55,767 nucleotides of DNA, from assembly GCF_016888125.1 (NCBI RefSeq), contig NZ_JACSWA010000517.1, positions 1 to 55,767 of the forward strand, in the 5' to 3' direction. Source of the DNA: Spirulina sp. CCY15215 (lineage in GTDB: Bacteria; Cyanobacteriota; Cyanobacteriia; Cyanobacteriales; Spirulinaceae). The notes under the pieces are model-generated. The model did no database searches and was not told where the DNA came from. It saw only the letters and a program-made list of their open reading frames with translations. The position numbers were made by a program, and so were the translations under genes. Below, one piece after another: positions 1 to 9,341 of this stretch (position 1 is the stretch's first letter; each line of letters opens with the position of its first letter).

Positions 1-222
1 ACTGAAAGCAAGATTAACAACCCATTGAGTCCCTTCTCGATAAGCCTCGGATTTATCTGCGGAAAGTTCCAAACGACCTACCGACTTTTCTAGATGACCT
101 ACCGACTTTTCTAGATAACCTACCGACTTTTCTAGATGACCTACCGATCCGTCCAAATGATCCAAACGAGTCCGAATTTCTTTAAGTTCTTCGAGAATTT
201 GAGTAGTTTCCGATCGCATCAT
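1..222 (-). CDS. Coiled-coil heptad-repeat protein, 3' end cut by window edge
   Basis: The minus strand reads open from an ATG at 222 to the first base of the window, giving 74 residues without a stop. A GGAG lies 8 bases upstream of this ATG; the next codon is also ATG. The protein starts MMRSETTQILEELKEIRTRL and then carries three copies of the heptad SVGxLEK (x = H or Y), with degenerate copies on both sides. Leucines and charged residues fall at heptad spacing, so this part should form a coiled coil. After the repeats comes a non-repetitive stretch (SADKSEAYREGTQWVV) that continues off the window. Short proteins of this kind, with repeated coiled-coil units next to a hydrophobic tail, are common in cyanobacteria, but I do not recognise a function. 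Confidence 0.6.
   Translation of the reverse strand, partial: MMRSETTQILEELKEIRTRLDHLDGSVGHLEKSVGYLEKSVGHLEKSVGRLELSADKSEAYREGTQWVVNLAFS
75..158. repeat. 21-bp in-frame tandem repeat
   Basis: Units begin at 75, 96, 117 and 138. The first two are identical, the third differs at its first base, and the fourth shares only its first half (up to ccga) before diverging. Each unit encodes seven residues, so copy-number change would add or remove whole heptads of the coiled coil without breaking the frame. Confidence 0.85.
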
Positions 223-273
223 AATAATTGCTCCAAATTAAACTCATCTACATTTTCAAGTTTAACGCTAAAC

Positions 274-2079
274 TCAAACCCCTATAGCAGCGCGATCGCC
301 ACTCTTCCAAATTCTCACAGTCTTATCAAAACTCCCACTAGCCAAAATATTCCCATCGGGATTAAACGCTAACCCCTTCACGGCACCGAGATGATCCGTT
401 AAAGTCAGGAACTCCTGACAAGTTGCGACTTCCCAAAACTTAATTGCACCCCCTTCACTCCCACTGGCTAAAATGCGCCCATCGGGACTAAAAGCGATCG
501 CCGCAACACTCTTTTGATGTCCGATCAAACTCCCCATTTCCGTCCCCGTTTCCACCTCCCATAACTTAATCGTCCGATCTTGACTGCTACTGGCCAAAGT
601 CTTTCCATCGGGACTAAAAGCGATCGCCGTTATCCCTGCAAACATCCCCGAATGCCCCTTAAACTGAGCAATTTCCTCCCCCGTCTCCACCTCCCACAAG
701 CGCACAATTTTATCGAACCCCCCCGCAGCTAAAAGTTTCCCATCGGGACTAAAGACCAAACACCACATCCCCTCGGGACTGTCCCATAAACGCTCTTTTT
801 TCCCCTCCTCTCGCACCTTAATTCCCCCTCCCATTCCCCCACTGGCCAAAATATTCCCATCGGGACTAAAGGCCACGCATAGTACCCCTGCAAGGTCTTG
901 AAACTCCGCGATCGCCTTTCCTTGGGGAAACCGCCAAACTTTAAGACTGCGATCCAAACTTCCCACCGCCAATTTTTGCCCATCCCGACTAAAAGCCAAA
1001 GATGAAACACTATTTTGTTGTCCCGTTAAAGTGCGAATACTCCACAACGCTTGCATTGGCCAAAGATTCACCGTGCGATCGCGGCTACCACTGGCTAAAA
1101 CGCTACCATCGGGACTAAAGGCCACGCAGGTAACGCCGTCAATGTGGGCTGTGAGGGTGTGTATACAGTGCCAATCCCTCGTTAGGATGTGCGGGATGTC
1201 TGAGGCATTCAGCGCCGTCAATGCCTCTAAAACGGCGTTTGCAGAAGGATAGCGATCGCGGGTCGCCCTAGCTAACATTCCCTCTAAAATTCTGCCGAGG
1301 CGATCGTCAATAGGACTCGGCAAAACCTGCTGCCATTGCCACCGCGCTGCCCCTACATCGTACAATTCCAGAGGGTCGATGCCCGTGAGTAAATGAATGC
1401 AAGTCACCGCCAAACCGTAGAGATCGCTGCTATAGGAAACTTGCCCAAATGCCTGTTCTGGGGCAGCATAACCCACAGTACCAATACTCGTCCCCTTCTT
1501 TTTTAACGCCGTTTCCGTTGCATATTTCGCCGCCCCAAAATCCACCAAAACCAAAGACCCATCCCACTGACGGCGAATAATATTTTCCGGTTTAATATCT
1601 CGATGAATCACTTTTCCGGCATGAACAAAGGCTAACACCGAGAGTAAATCCGTCAAAACTTGCCGTACTTCCGACTCCGTAAAAGTCCCCTTTGACCGCA
1701 ACTCCGAAGCCAAATTTTCCCCCGCGATCGCCTCTTGAACAATGTATTGTTGGCGATCCTGCTCAAAATGAGCGTAAAGTTCGGGAATATGGGGGTGTTT
1801 TCCCAACTCCTCCAACCGTATCGCCTCCTGCTGGAAAAGATCGGCAGCTTTTTGCCAATTTCCCCGATCTTGGGGATAAAATTGTTTGACAACACAATCT
1901 GGCCGGGAAGGTTTGTACTCATCCCGCGCTAAAAAAGTTCGCCCAAACCCCCCCGAGGCGATCGCCTGCATGAGTCGATAACGTTGGGCGAGAAGTAATT
2001 TCCTCCCGCAATTGTGACAAAAATTAGCATTATCGATATTAAAGGGTTTCCTACAGTCTGGATTAGGGCAGTAACTCAT
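274..2079 (-). CDS. Serine/threonine protein kinase with N-terminal zinc ribbon and C-terminal WD40 propeller
   Basis: The protein has 601 residues from an ATG at 2079; a longer reading would start at a TTG at 2112. The N-terminus has a four-cysteine ribbon (C4, C9, C21, C24; MSYCPNPDC), typical of cyanobacterial kinases of this class. The kinase domain follows: glycine loop SGGFGRTF near 42-49, ATP lysine K65 (VVKQF), HRDIKPEN with D161, and DFG with D180. From about residue 310 to the end there are seven WD40 units with repeated AFSPDG...LASGS...W patterns, enough for one seven-bladed propeller. The family phosphorylates proteins on Ser/Thr, and the propeller would dock substrates or partners; the targets are unknown. 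It lies divergently from glnB with about 125 bases between the starts. No transmembrane segment is visible. Confidence 0.93.
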   Translation of the reverse strand: MSYCPNPDCRKPFNIDNANFCHNCGRKLLLAQRYRLMQAIASGGFGRTFLARDEYKPSRPDCVVKQFYPQDRGNWQKAADLFQQEAIRLEELGKHPHIPELYAHFEQDRQQYIVQEAIAGENLASELRSKGTFTESEVRQVLTDLLSVLAFVHAGKVIHRDIKPENIIRRQWDGSLVLVDFGAAKYATETALKKKGTSIGTVGYAAPEQAFGQVSYSSDLYGLAVTCIHLLTGIDPLELYDVGAARWQWQQVLPSPIDDRLGRILEGMLARATRDRYPSANAVLEALTALNASDIPHILTRDWHCIHTLTAHIDGVTCVAFSPDGSVLASGSRDRTVNLWPMQALWSIRTLTGQQNSVSSLAFSRDGQKLAVGSLDRSLKVWRFPQGKAIAEFQDLAGVLCVAFSPDGNILASGGMGGGIKVREEGKKERLWDSPEGMWCLVFSPDGKLLAAGGFDKIVRLWEVETGEEIAQFKGHSGMFAGITAIAFSPDGKTLASSSQDRTIKLWEVETGTEMGSLIGHQKSVAAIAFSPDGRILASGSEGGAIKFWEVATCQEFLTLTDHLGAVKGLAFNPDGNILASGSFDKTVRIWKSGDRAAIGV

Positions 2080-2192
2080 AGACAACCGAAAGATTGTTCC
2101 CAACTTTAACAAAATTTCTTGAATTCCCCTGCAATAAAATCCTCGCTCTCTCTGTAAGATTTATAGAGGTAAATTCATCGATCGATTATTGA

Positions 2193-2543
<351 letters not shown>

Positions 2544-2567
2544 CGCGAAAATCTCCGCAAAATAAGT

Positions 2568-2593
2568 TAGGGACCTTCTCGAGAAGGTCCCTA
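2568..2593. terminator. Perfect 26-bp palindrome after glnB
   Basis: Two 13-base arms (TAGGGACCTTCTC and its complement) meet with no spacer 24 bases after the glnB stop. As RNA it would form a stable GC-rich hairpin. There is no T-run after it, so it may be a dispersed cyanobacterial palindromic repeat acting as a 3' end rather than a classical Rho-independent terminator. Confidence 0.6.
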
Positions 2594-2655
2594 CCTTGTT
2601 CAATCTTCTCCAAAATCTGCTTTACTAGGAAACTATCAGTTTTAGAAAATATTAT

Positions 2656-3981
2656 ATGAGCGATCGCCCAAAAATAATCGTTCTCGACGACGATCCCACC
2701 GGCTCCCAAACCGTTCACAGTTGCTTATTATTAATGCGTTGGGATGTGGAAACCTTGCGCTTGGGACTTGCTGATGATGCCAGTATTGTCTTTATTTTGA
2801 CGAATACTCGGGCATTAACACCAGAACAAGCAGCAGAAGTGACGCGAGAGGTGACGCGCAATCTTAAAGTTGCCATTGAAGCTGAAGATATAAAAGATTT
2901 TTTGGTGGTCAGTCGTTCTGATTCTACTCTGCGCGGTCACTATCCTGTAGAAACTGATGTTATTGCCGAAGAATTGGGACCCTTTGACGCGCATTTTTTA
3001 ACTCCTGCTTTTTTTGAAGGGGGACGCATTACCCGCAACAGTACCCATTATTTGTTAATTGACGGGGTAGAAACTCCTGTTCACGAAACTGAATTCGCTC
3101 AAGATTCTGTCTTTGGTTATAGTTATAGTTATTTGCCAGATTATGCGGCAGAAAAAACCAAGGGACGCATTAAAAGTAATGAGGTAGAATGTTTTTTGCT
3201 GACTGAAATTCGCCAAGGTACTCAAGAGAGATTAATGCAGTTGCAAGGAAATGTTTGTGGTGCTGTCGATGCGGAAAAGCAATCAGATCTGGATCGTTTT
3301 GCGGAGGATATTCTTGCAACAGCAGGGAAGGGAAAACGCTTCTTGTTTCGTAGTGCAGCAAGTTTGCTCACTTCTTTAGCTCAATTGGGTCCCCAGCCGG
3401 TTCCTGCTGAAAATATGGCACAATACGAGCGATCGCCGCGACCAGGAGTTGTGTTAGTGGGTTCTCATGTCCAGAAAACGACCCGACAGTTAGAACAATT
3501 ATTACAAGAAACAGGAATTGCCCCGATTGAAGTGGATGTAGTGCGCTTGCGAGACAATTTAGCAGAGAAAACCTCATTACAAGCAGAAATCTTACAAAAA
3601 GTTAACACGGCGTACAATGCCGGACAAACCCCCATTATTTATACAAGTCGCAAAGAGTTACAGTTTGCTGACATTCAACAGCGTTTAGATTTTGGTCAAG
3701 AAGTTTCCCGTTTATTAATGAATATTGTCAAAGGGTTGCCCTCGGAGATAAGTTTTTTAATCAGTAAAGGTGGCATTACCTCCAATGATGTCTTAAGTAC
3801 CGGTTTAGAATTGCGATCGGCGCGATTATTAGGGCAGATTTTGCCAGGATGTTCAATGGTTATCACCCCCGAGGATCATCCCCAATTCCCCAAATTACCC
3901 GTTGTGCTTTTTCCAGGTAACGTCGGAGACGATCGCGGACTAGCAACCGTCTATCAACGCTTAAGCAAAAATAAAACATAA
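2656..3981 (+). CDS. Four-carbon acid sugar kinase family protein
   Basis: The protein has 441 residues. The N-terminus DRPKIIVLDDDPTGSQTVH is the characteristic Asp-rich opening of the four-carbon acid sugar kinase (DUF1537, OtnK/DtnK-like) family. SRSDSTLRGHYPVE near residue 95 is the sugar-acid-binding motif. The C-terminal nucleotide-binding lobe has GSHVQKTTRQ, the segment FLISKGGITSNDV, and a final LPVVLFPGNVGDDRGL. Characterised members phosphorylate erythronate, threonate or 3-oxo-tetronate. There is no aldolase, isomerase or dehydrogenase partner beside it, so the substrate here is unknown. The ATG follows an A/T-rich leader without a strong ribosome site. It lies downstream of glnB on the same strand, separated by the palindrome. 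Confidence 0.85.
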   Translation: MSDRPKIIVLDDDPTGSQTVHSCLLLMRWDVETLRLGLADDASIVFILTNTRALTPEQAAEVTREVTRNLKVAIEAEDIKDFLVVSRSDSTLRGHYPVETDVIAEELGPFDAHFLTPAFFEGGRITRNSTHYLLIDGVETPVHETEFAQDSVFGYSYSYLPDYAAEKTKGRIKSNEVECFLLTEIRQGTQERLMQLQGNVCGAVDAEKQSDLDRFAEDILATAGKGKRFLFRSAASLLTSLAQLGPQPVPAENMAQYERSPRPGVVLVGSHVQKTTRQLEQLLQETGIAPIEVDVVRLRDNLAEKTSLQAEILQKVNTAYNAGQTPIIYTSRKELQFADIQQRLDFGQEVSRLLMNIVKGLPSEISFLISKGGITSNDVLSTGLELRSARLLGQILPGCSMVITPEDHPQFPKLPVVLFPGNVGDDRGLATVYQRLSKNKT

Positions 3982-3986
3982 ATCCC

Positions 3987-4973
3987 TCATCCCTCATAAC
4001 TCTCTTTAACAGATTCAATCAGCGATCGCACCTCCTGGGTTCCCTCAGATGCCTCGAAAGTGAGGGGAAACTTGCCTTTAGCGATCATTCTCAACCCCAG
4101 GGGTGCTAGACTCATTAAGCCTTGTAAATCGCGAAAATAATTGCCCACCACTTGAATACCAAATTTGCGCTCATCAACCCACCCTCCCGCTTTCACCAGA
4201 TCGACGAGGACCTTGCGATGGCGAATGGGACGACTCGCACCGTGGTTATTGCGTGCTAGGATTTCTTGTTTAATCTCCCCAATGCGATCCATCGGTTGAA
4301 CTTCCATCGGACAAACTTCATTGCACATATAACAGCGCGTGCAACCCCAAACCCCTTCTATACCTTGCTTATACCGATCTAAGCGTTCTTCCTTCTGACT
4401 ATCCCGCGAATCCTTAACCATGCGCTGTGCCTTCGCTAAAGCATGAGGACCGACAAAATCTGGATTTACCTCCCGCGCATTGCATTCCGAATAACAGGCA
4501 CCGCATAAAATACAATTTCCCGAGGCTTCTAACTGCGATCGCTCTTTCGGAGTTTGCAAGAATTCTCGTTCGGGAATATTGCGTCCTTGGGTACTAACAT
4601 AAGGATCGATCGCTTCCAAATTATCCCAAAAACTTTTCATCTCCGTAACCAAATCTTTAATAACCGGAAAATTACCCAAAGGCGCGATCGTAATTTCGGG
4701 AAGATTAGTAGAATTGACCTGGGGAAAGCGAGAAATTTCACTGCCTACATTTTCCTTGCAGGCTAAAGCAGAACGACCGTTGATTCGCATGGTACAACTA
4801 CCACAGATCGTGTTGCGACAATTCTTGCGAAAGGCGAGACTTCCATCTATTTCCCACTTAATGCGATTAAGACATTCCAAAATCGTATTCCTCCCTTCAA
4901 CCTCCAACCGATAACTTTGGAGCTTGGGAAGCCCTTTCGGTTGCTGTCGAACAATTTTAAAAATAACTTCCAT
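3987..4973 (-). CDS. sdhB: Succinate dehydrogenase/fumarate reductase iron-sulfur subunit
   Basis: The 328-residue protein carries all three Fe-S clusters of SdhB/FrdB. The [2Fe-2S] cysteines are C52, C57, C60 and C72 (NCRNTICGSC...LAC). The second set is C154, C157, C160 and C164 (CILCGACYSEC), and the third is C211, C214, C217 and C221 (CTRCYMCNEVC). The subunit passes electrons from the flavoprotein SdhA to quinone at the thylakoid or plasma membrane. It is about 80 residues longer than the E. coli protein, with the extra length C-terminal (GGWVDERKFGIQVVGNYFRD onward), as in other cyanobacterial SdhB. No sdhA or sdhC is adjacent; cyanobacterial sdh genes are usually scattered. It ends only 6 bases from the convergent kinase gene. 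Confidence 0.95.
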   Translation of the reverse strand: MEVIFKIVRQQPKGLPKLQSYRLEVEGRNTILECLNRIKWEIDGSLAFRKNCRNTICGSCTMRINGRSALACKENVGSEISRFPQVNSTNLPEITIAPLGNFPVIKDLVTEMKSFWDNLEAIDPYVSTQGRNIPEREFLQTPKERSQLEASGNCILCGACYSECNAREVNPDFVGPHALAKAQRMVKDSRDSQKEERLDRYKQGIEGVWGCTRCYMCNEVCPMEVQPMDRIGEIKQEILARNNHGASRPIRHRKVLVDLVKAGGWVDERKFGIQVVGNYFRDLQGLMSLAPLGLRMIAKGKFPLTFEASEGTQEVRSLIESVKESYEG

Positions 4974-5442
4974 ACTGGCAAATAACTTGATTTTTTAACC
5001 ATAATATCGAGGCAGTTTTCCTTGTTGACATTTTCTCAGGGAGGAAGACTGTCGAACCCGACTCTAGTTTAAAACATTTTCTCCCCATTCCCTCCTTTTC
5101 TAATTGTCTCTCGCGATCGCCTTCCCCCTCGCGCCAAAATTGGAGGCGATCGCCGCAGACAACATTTACTCAAGTCCTAATATTTGGCTGTTGGCCTTCT
5201 GCTATTTTCACTACTAGCAAGAAAAAAACTCCTCAATTTTGCTCCCTGGTGCGATCGCCAAAAAAATATTCCCGACTTTACCCCCTCATTTTCCCTCCAA
5301 TATTGAGATAGAGTATCCCAATCTCCAAGATTTTTTTACTTTATACCCCGATCTGGGCTGTTCCCTATCCTCAATTTTTTCTAGATAAGTAAATCTCTCT
5401 ACCCTTAATTTTGTAAATTGTTAAAATTATTCCGAAAAAAAC
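4974..5442. other. Long intergenic region between sdhB and cyAbrB
   Basis: About 470 bases between divergent genes contain no convincing reading frame. Four HIP1-type GCGATCGC or near-GCGATCGC sites are scattered in it, and the rest is T/C-rich, with several TTTTT runs on the plus strand. It presumably carries the sdhB promoter and a long upstream region for cyAbrB. I see no RNA gene or riboswitch. Confidence 0.5.
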
Positions 5443-5471
5443 TTGACTTTGACCATACATTTAGGGATATA
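5443..5471 (+). promoter_or_regulatory. Putative sigma-70-type promoter for cyAbrB
   Basis: TTGACT at 5443-5448 is followed after 17 bases by GATATA at 5466-5471, about 75 bases before the chosen cyAbrB start. A second TTGACC directly follows the first. The match is by eye only. Confidence 0.45.
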
Positions 5472-5546
5472 TTTCTTATATGATGAGATATTAGAAGCGA
5501 AATGCTTCAGACAAACACTGAAAGTTCAAGGAGACTTTTTCAGATT

Positions 5547-5957
5547 ATGTCCGAACAACCAACTCCATTGACGGGAAAAGCCTTACTGACTAAAGTTAAA
5601 GAGCTATCCCACTTACCGCGCCGAGAAACAGCAAAACGTTGCGGTTATTACAGCGTAGGTAAAAACGGCAGTACGCGGGTCAATTTAACGGATTTTTATG
5701 ATGCAGTGCTTGCTGCTAAAGGCGTTGCTCTCGATCCAGACGGTGCTAAAGACGGTCGCGGACGGGAGCCGACTTATAAAGTCAGCGTGCATCAAAACGG
5801 CCAAATTGTCATCGGTTCTACCTATACAAAGGCGATGGGATTGAAGCCTGGTGATATGTTTGAAATTAAGCTGGGTTACAAGCACATTCACCTCAAGCAA
5901 CTTGAGGAGGGTGAATATGAGGTGGATGAGGAAATGGACGAAACAGAAGTCGCCTAA
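5547..5957 (+). CDS. cyAbrB-type transcriptional regulator (copy 1)
   Basis: The protein has 136 residues from the ATG at 5547 (MSEQPTPLTGKALLTKVKEL). AAGGAGA lies 12 bases upstream. An ATG at 5502 would add 15 residues with no family-like sequence. The N-terminal half has the cyAbrB signature LPRRETAKRCGYYSVGKNGS. The C-terminal half is the swapped-hairpin AbrB-like DNA-binding fold: IVIGSTYTKAMGLKPGDMFEIKLGYKHIHLKQL. An acidic tail (EEGEYEVDEEMDETEVA) follows. cyAbrB proteins are global regulators of carbon/nitrogen balance, hydrogenase and other genes in cyanobacteria. It resembles the Sll0822-like clade more than the copy at 51,272, but that clade assignment is from memory. Confidence 0.92.
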   Translation: MSEQPTPLTGKALLTKVKELSHLPRRETAKRCGYYSVGKNGSTRVNLTDFYDAVLAAKGVALDPDGAKDGRGREPTYKVSVHQNGQIVIGSTYTKAMGLKPGDMFEIKLGYKHIHLKQLEEGEYEVDEEMDETEVA

Positions 5958-6052
5958 AATTGCGATCGCTGCCATTTTGCAATAAGTCGCAACATCTACC
6001 GAGGGTTATTTTTAAAGCAATTTTTCTTTGCTCTCGGTGGGTGTTAAAGCCA

Positions 6053-6898
6053 ATGAAGCTCTTATTATTCTTCCTACAACAAGGGTTTGAGTCCCTGATA
6101 ACGGCAGATGGATGGGTTAAAGGAATAGCTTTCTTTTTAATGTGGGCGATCGCCTGGTTGCCCATTGCTTTTCCTTTAGCAATTTTCTTGAAAATTCGTC
6201 CCACCCAGTCCTTAACTCCCCAACAAAAATTGCCTCTGTTGGCTTCTCTTTATGCGATCGCCCCCTTTATTATTTGGGCATCTCTACTGGTGAGTGGGGA
6301 ATCTTTGCTGGACTATGGTTTGCACTTACAGCACGAGTTTTTTATTTCTTTAGGGCTGGGAATTGCTGTGGGAATTTTAGGATTAGCGCTCGTCTTTGCC
6401 CTTGAATCTCGATGGGGTTGGATAGAATGGCATCCCGAAAAAATACCACAATTTGGTAAATTATTAATCCCGATTTTAGCTTTAGCCCTGGCCCTGGCGA
6501 TCATAGAAGAAACTATTTTCCGAGGATTCTTATTCAACGTCCTCTCCGAAGATAGCGGATTATGGGGAGGAATTGTCTTTTCCAGCCTTATTTTTGCCCT
6601 CTCCCATCTGCTTTGGGAGGTAAAAGATACCTTACCTCAATTACCTGGACTGGTGTTAATGGGGGGGATTTTGGCTTTAGCTAGAGGGGTCGATGATGGC
6701 AATTTGGGATTAGCTTGGGGACTCCACGCAGGATGGATTTGGGGGCTAACTTGCTTGGATTCTGCTGCTTTAATATCCTACAATATTGATGCGCCCCAGT
6801 GGTTCGTGGGTCTGGGAGAAAAACCCCTTGCGGGGCTGGCCGGAATTGCTTGTTTACTACTGACCGGAATCATCTTAGGGGTAAAATTTGCCTTTTGA
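6053..6898 (+). CDS. CPBP (CAAX/Rce1-like) family intramembrane protease, copy 1
   Basis: This is a 281-residue polytopic membrane protein. The ATG at 6053 (MKLLLFFLQQGFE) is chosen because the upstream reading has no start with family character. The catalytic motif of the glutamate-type Rce1/CPBP proteases is present: EETIFRG (near 155), then FALSHLLW and a final GLHAGWIWG with the conserved His. About seven or eight hydrophobic segments are visible. Members cleave within membranes, and some process prenylated proteins or peptides; the substrate here is unknown. It lies 95 bases after cyAbrB on the same strand, possibly co-transcribed. A paralogue with the same C-terminal pattern (NPLAGL or KPLAGL) lies at 22,631. 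Confidence 0.88.
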   Translation: MKLLLFFLQQGFESLITADGWVKGIAFFLMWAIAWLPIAFPLAIFLKIRPTQSLTPQQKLPLLASLYAIAPFIIWASLLVSGESLLDYGLHLQHEFFISLGLGIAVGILGLALVFALESRWGWIEWHPEKIPQFGKLLIPILALALALAIIEETIFRGFLFNVLSEDSGLWGGIVFSSLIFALSHLLWEVKDTLPQLPGLVLMGGILALARGVDDGNLGLAWGLHAGWIWGLTCLDSAALISYNIDAPQWFVGLGEKPLAGLAGIACLLLTGIILGVKFAF

Positions 6899-6909
6899 GT
6901 TAGTTTGCG

Positions 6910-8700
6910 TTAGTCAATGTTGAGAGAGAAGGGAAAGAGAGTATAAATATTTTTAGGATCGTTGAGATTTTGGAGAATATTTAATTCTTTCTGTAGATTT
7001 TGCCATTCTCTGATTAAGGGTGTTTTCTGCTGTGTTTTCTGCGGTGCGATCGCCAGAGAAAATAAACTCCCTAAAAGTTCATTGAAAGTAGGTTCCTCCC
7101 GATACTCCTCCACCTGCCAATCTTCCCCTAAATCCGCCTTTTTCGCAGCATAGGCGATCGCCGCATCCAGTCCCCCCAATTCATCCACCAAGCCGAGTTT
7201 CTTCGCATCTAGACCCGACCAAACGCGACCTTGGGCGATCGCCGCTACAGTTTCCCTCGGCAAATAGCGAGACTTAGCAACTTTATCGAGAAACAGGTCA
7301 TAAATGCGATCGACCCCCCCTTGAATGATTTTTAATTCTTGTTCAGTTTTAGGGCGAGAAATCGAGCTTATATCCGCAAAAGGAGCCGTTTTGACCACAT
7401 CCCAAGTTAGACCATTTTCCGCCGCAATTTTCTCAATATTGGGTAGAATGCTAAAAACCCCAATCGATCCCGTAACTGTAGTGAGTTCAGCAAAAATGCG
7501 ATCGGCTCCCATCGCAATCCAGTATCCCCCAGATGCAGCCACATTGCCCATAGAGACAATCGTGGGTTTTTTCTTTTGTAGTAATTGCAATTCCCGCAAA
7601 ATCAATTCCGAGGCTAAAGCGCTGCCTCCTGGGCTATCAATTCGCAACACTACCGTTTTAATCTCATCATCATCTCGGAGTTCTCGCAACTGGCGCACAA
7701 GGCGATCGCTGCCCATTTGTTCCCGATCTCCTTCTCCATAAACAATCGTCCCCCGTGCGTATAAAACTCCTACTTTATTGGCAGAAGATAGAGATTCTTG
7801 GCGAGTAATTTCCGCATAAGTGCCTAAATCAATCTGTCGAAATCCCTGCTTTTTCTTCGACTGTTGCGTGAGTTCTCGGAATTTTGCCTCCACCTCATCG
7901 AAATAAGCCAATTCGTCCGCCAAACCCGTAGCAATTGCCTCTTGGGGGAGAAATACTCCCCGCGTGCTAACTAAATTCTGGAGTTGTTGCGGTGAGATTT
8001 CCCGACTTTTGCCAACAACTTGCAAAAAATTCCCCCATAAGTCTCCGAGTAAATTCTCCAACTGTTCTCGATTTTCCGAACTTAATTGCTTTTGAGTATA
8101 AGGTTCGACAGCAGACTTGTATTTACCCACCCTCACAATTTGTACACCAATGCCAAACTTTTCTAATGCCCCGGTGAAAAACAATTGTTGCGATCCCAAT
8201 CCATTTAACTCCATCTCCCCCATCGGATTCAGCAAAATCTCATCGGCGATCGAGCCCAGATAATATTTTCGTTCTGTCCAATCCACATCATAAGCAATAA
8301 TTTTCTTATCTGCCTCCTGAAATTTTTCTAAAGCGCGACGGAGAGCCTGTAAATTAGCATAACCGCTACTCCCCTCCCCGCCACTGCCATCTAAGAATAA
8401 TGCCACGATGCGATCGTCTTTTGCTGCCGCTTCGATCGCCTTAACTGCGTGACGCAAAGACAGAATATTGCCATCCCCTTCCGTAAAACTTGCTGCGAAA
8501 GAGGCGATCGGGACAGTATCTTGAATTTCTGCGGATAGATCGAAGGTTAAAATAGACTTATCCTTGAGGCGAGGCGCTTCTTCCTCCACTAAAGCAGCCA
8601 GCAAAATAGCCGTGAAAATGCTGACCCCAAAAATAGAAAAGAGGACAAAGGCCAAAAACGTCCCCAGCAAACTAGCAAAAATTTGTTTTAAAAACTGCAT
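6910..8700 (-). CDS. sppA: Signal peptide peptidase SppA, long (67 kDa) type
   Basis: The protein has 596 residues: an N-terminal membrane anchor (residues 5-38) and two tandem S49 protease domains. The lysine of the catalytic dyad is K195 in VGKYKSAVEPYT. The nucleophile is S390 in NVAASGGYWIA, with the DSPGGSA strand just before it near 355-361. The arrangement matches E. coli SppA (Lys209/Ser409). The enzyme degrades leftover signal peptides in the membrane; in Synechocystis an SppA homologue is also tied to phycobilisome reduction under stress. It starts 10 bases after cobO, so the two are probably co-transcribed with the upstream DUF2993 gene. Confidence 0.95.
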   Translation of the reverse strand: MQFLKQIFASLLGTFLAFVLFSIFGVSIFTAILLAALVEEEAPRLKDKSILTFDLSAEIQDTVPIASFAASFTEGDGNILSLRHAVKAIEAAAKDDRIVALFLDGSGGEGSSGYANLQALRRALEKFQEADKKIIAYDVDWTERKYYLGSIADEILLNPMGEMELNGLGSQQLFFTGALEKFGIGVQIVRVGKYKSAVEPYTQKQLSSENREQLENLLGDLWGNFLQVVGKSREISPQQLQNLVSTRGVFLPQEAIATGLADELAYFDEVEAKFRELTQQSKKKQGFRQIDLGTYAEITRQESLSSANKVGVLYARGTIVYGEGDREQMGSDRLVRQLRELRDDDEIKTVVLRIDSPGGSALASELILRELQLLQKKKPTIVSMGNVAASGGYWIAMGADRIFAELTTVTGSIGVFSILPNIEKIAAENGLTWDVVKTAPFADISSISRPKTEQELKIIQGGVDRIYDLFLDKVAKSRYLPRETVAAIAQGRVWSGLDAKKLGLVDELGGLDAAIAYAAKKADLGEDWQVEEYREEPTFNELLGSLFSLAIAPQKTQQKTPLIREWQNLQKELNILQNLNDPKNIYTLFPFSLNID

Positions 8701-8710
8701 AAGAATTTAA

Positions 8711-9310
8711 CTAGAATTCAATTCCAGGTTGAGCCTTAATATTTTGTTCGCGAAAAGGATGTTTAATGAGGGTCATTTCTGTGACCAGATCGGCTCTGGC
8801 AATTAGTTCTGGGGGTGCGCCTCGTCCTGTGAGAATAACGTGAGACTCTGGGGGCTTTTCTTCCAGTCCAGCTAAAACATCTGCCACTGCTAGATAGCCC
8901 AATTTTAAGGCAATATTTACTTCATCAAGAAGAACGAGGCGATAATGGGGATCGCGAATGTATTCTACTGCGGTTTGCCAAGCTGCTGTTGCTTTTTCAA
9001 TGTCGCGATCGCGGTCTTGAGTTTCCCAGGTAAAACCTTCCCCCATTGCTTTAAACACCAATTGGTCAGAAAAACGCCCCAAAACCTCTTTTTCCGCCGG
9101 TTCCCATGCACCCTTAATAAACTGCACGATCGCCACCTGATAGCCATGACCCAGCGATCGCATCACCATACCCAAAGCGGCGGTAGTTTTTCCCTTACCA
9201 TTCCCCGTATGCACGATAATTAAGCCCTTATCCTGGGATTTCTCCGCAAGGCGTTGCTCTTGTACTTCCTTGCGTCGCTGCATTTTTTGCTTGTACTTAT
9301 CTTTATCCAT
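8711..9310 (-). CDS. cobO: Cob(I)yrinic acid a,c-diamide adenosyltransferase
   Basis: A 199-residue CobO/BtuR-type corrinoid adenosyltransferase. The P-loop GNGKGKTTAALGMVMRSLGH near 37-56 binds ATP in the reversed orientation typical of the family. VAIVQFIKG, LLDEVNIALKLGYL and VILTGRGAPPELIARADLVTEM are the other family signatures. The first 27 residues are rich in Lys, Arg and Gln, as in other long CobO proteins. The enzyme adds the 5'-deoxyadenosyl group to cobalt in the making of adenosyl-(pseudo)cobalamin. Downstream sppA follows at 10 bases and the upstream DUF2993 gene ends 31 bases before it. No other cobalamin gene is in the window and no cobalamin riboswitch is visible. Confidence 0.95.
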   Translation of the reverse strand: MDKDKYKQKMQRRKEVQEQRLAEKSQDKGLIIVHTGNGKGKTTAALGMVMRSLGHGYQVAIVQFIKGAWEPAEKEVLGRFSDQLVFKAMGEGFTWETQDRDRDIEKATAAWQTAVEYIRDPHYRLVLLDEVNIALKLGYLAVADVLAGLEEKPPESHVILTGRGAPPELIARADLVTEMTLIKHPFREQNIKAQPGIEF

Positions 9311-9341
9311 TTTCGTGATTTGATTATTAATAATTATTTAT

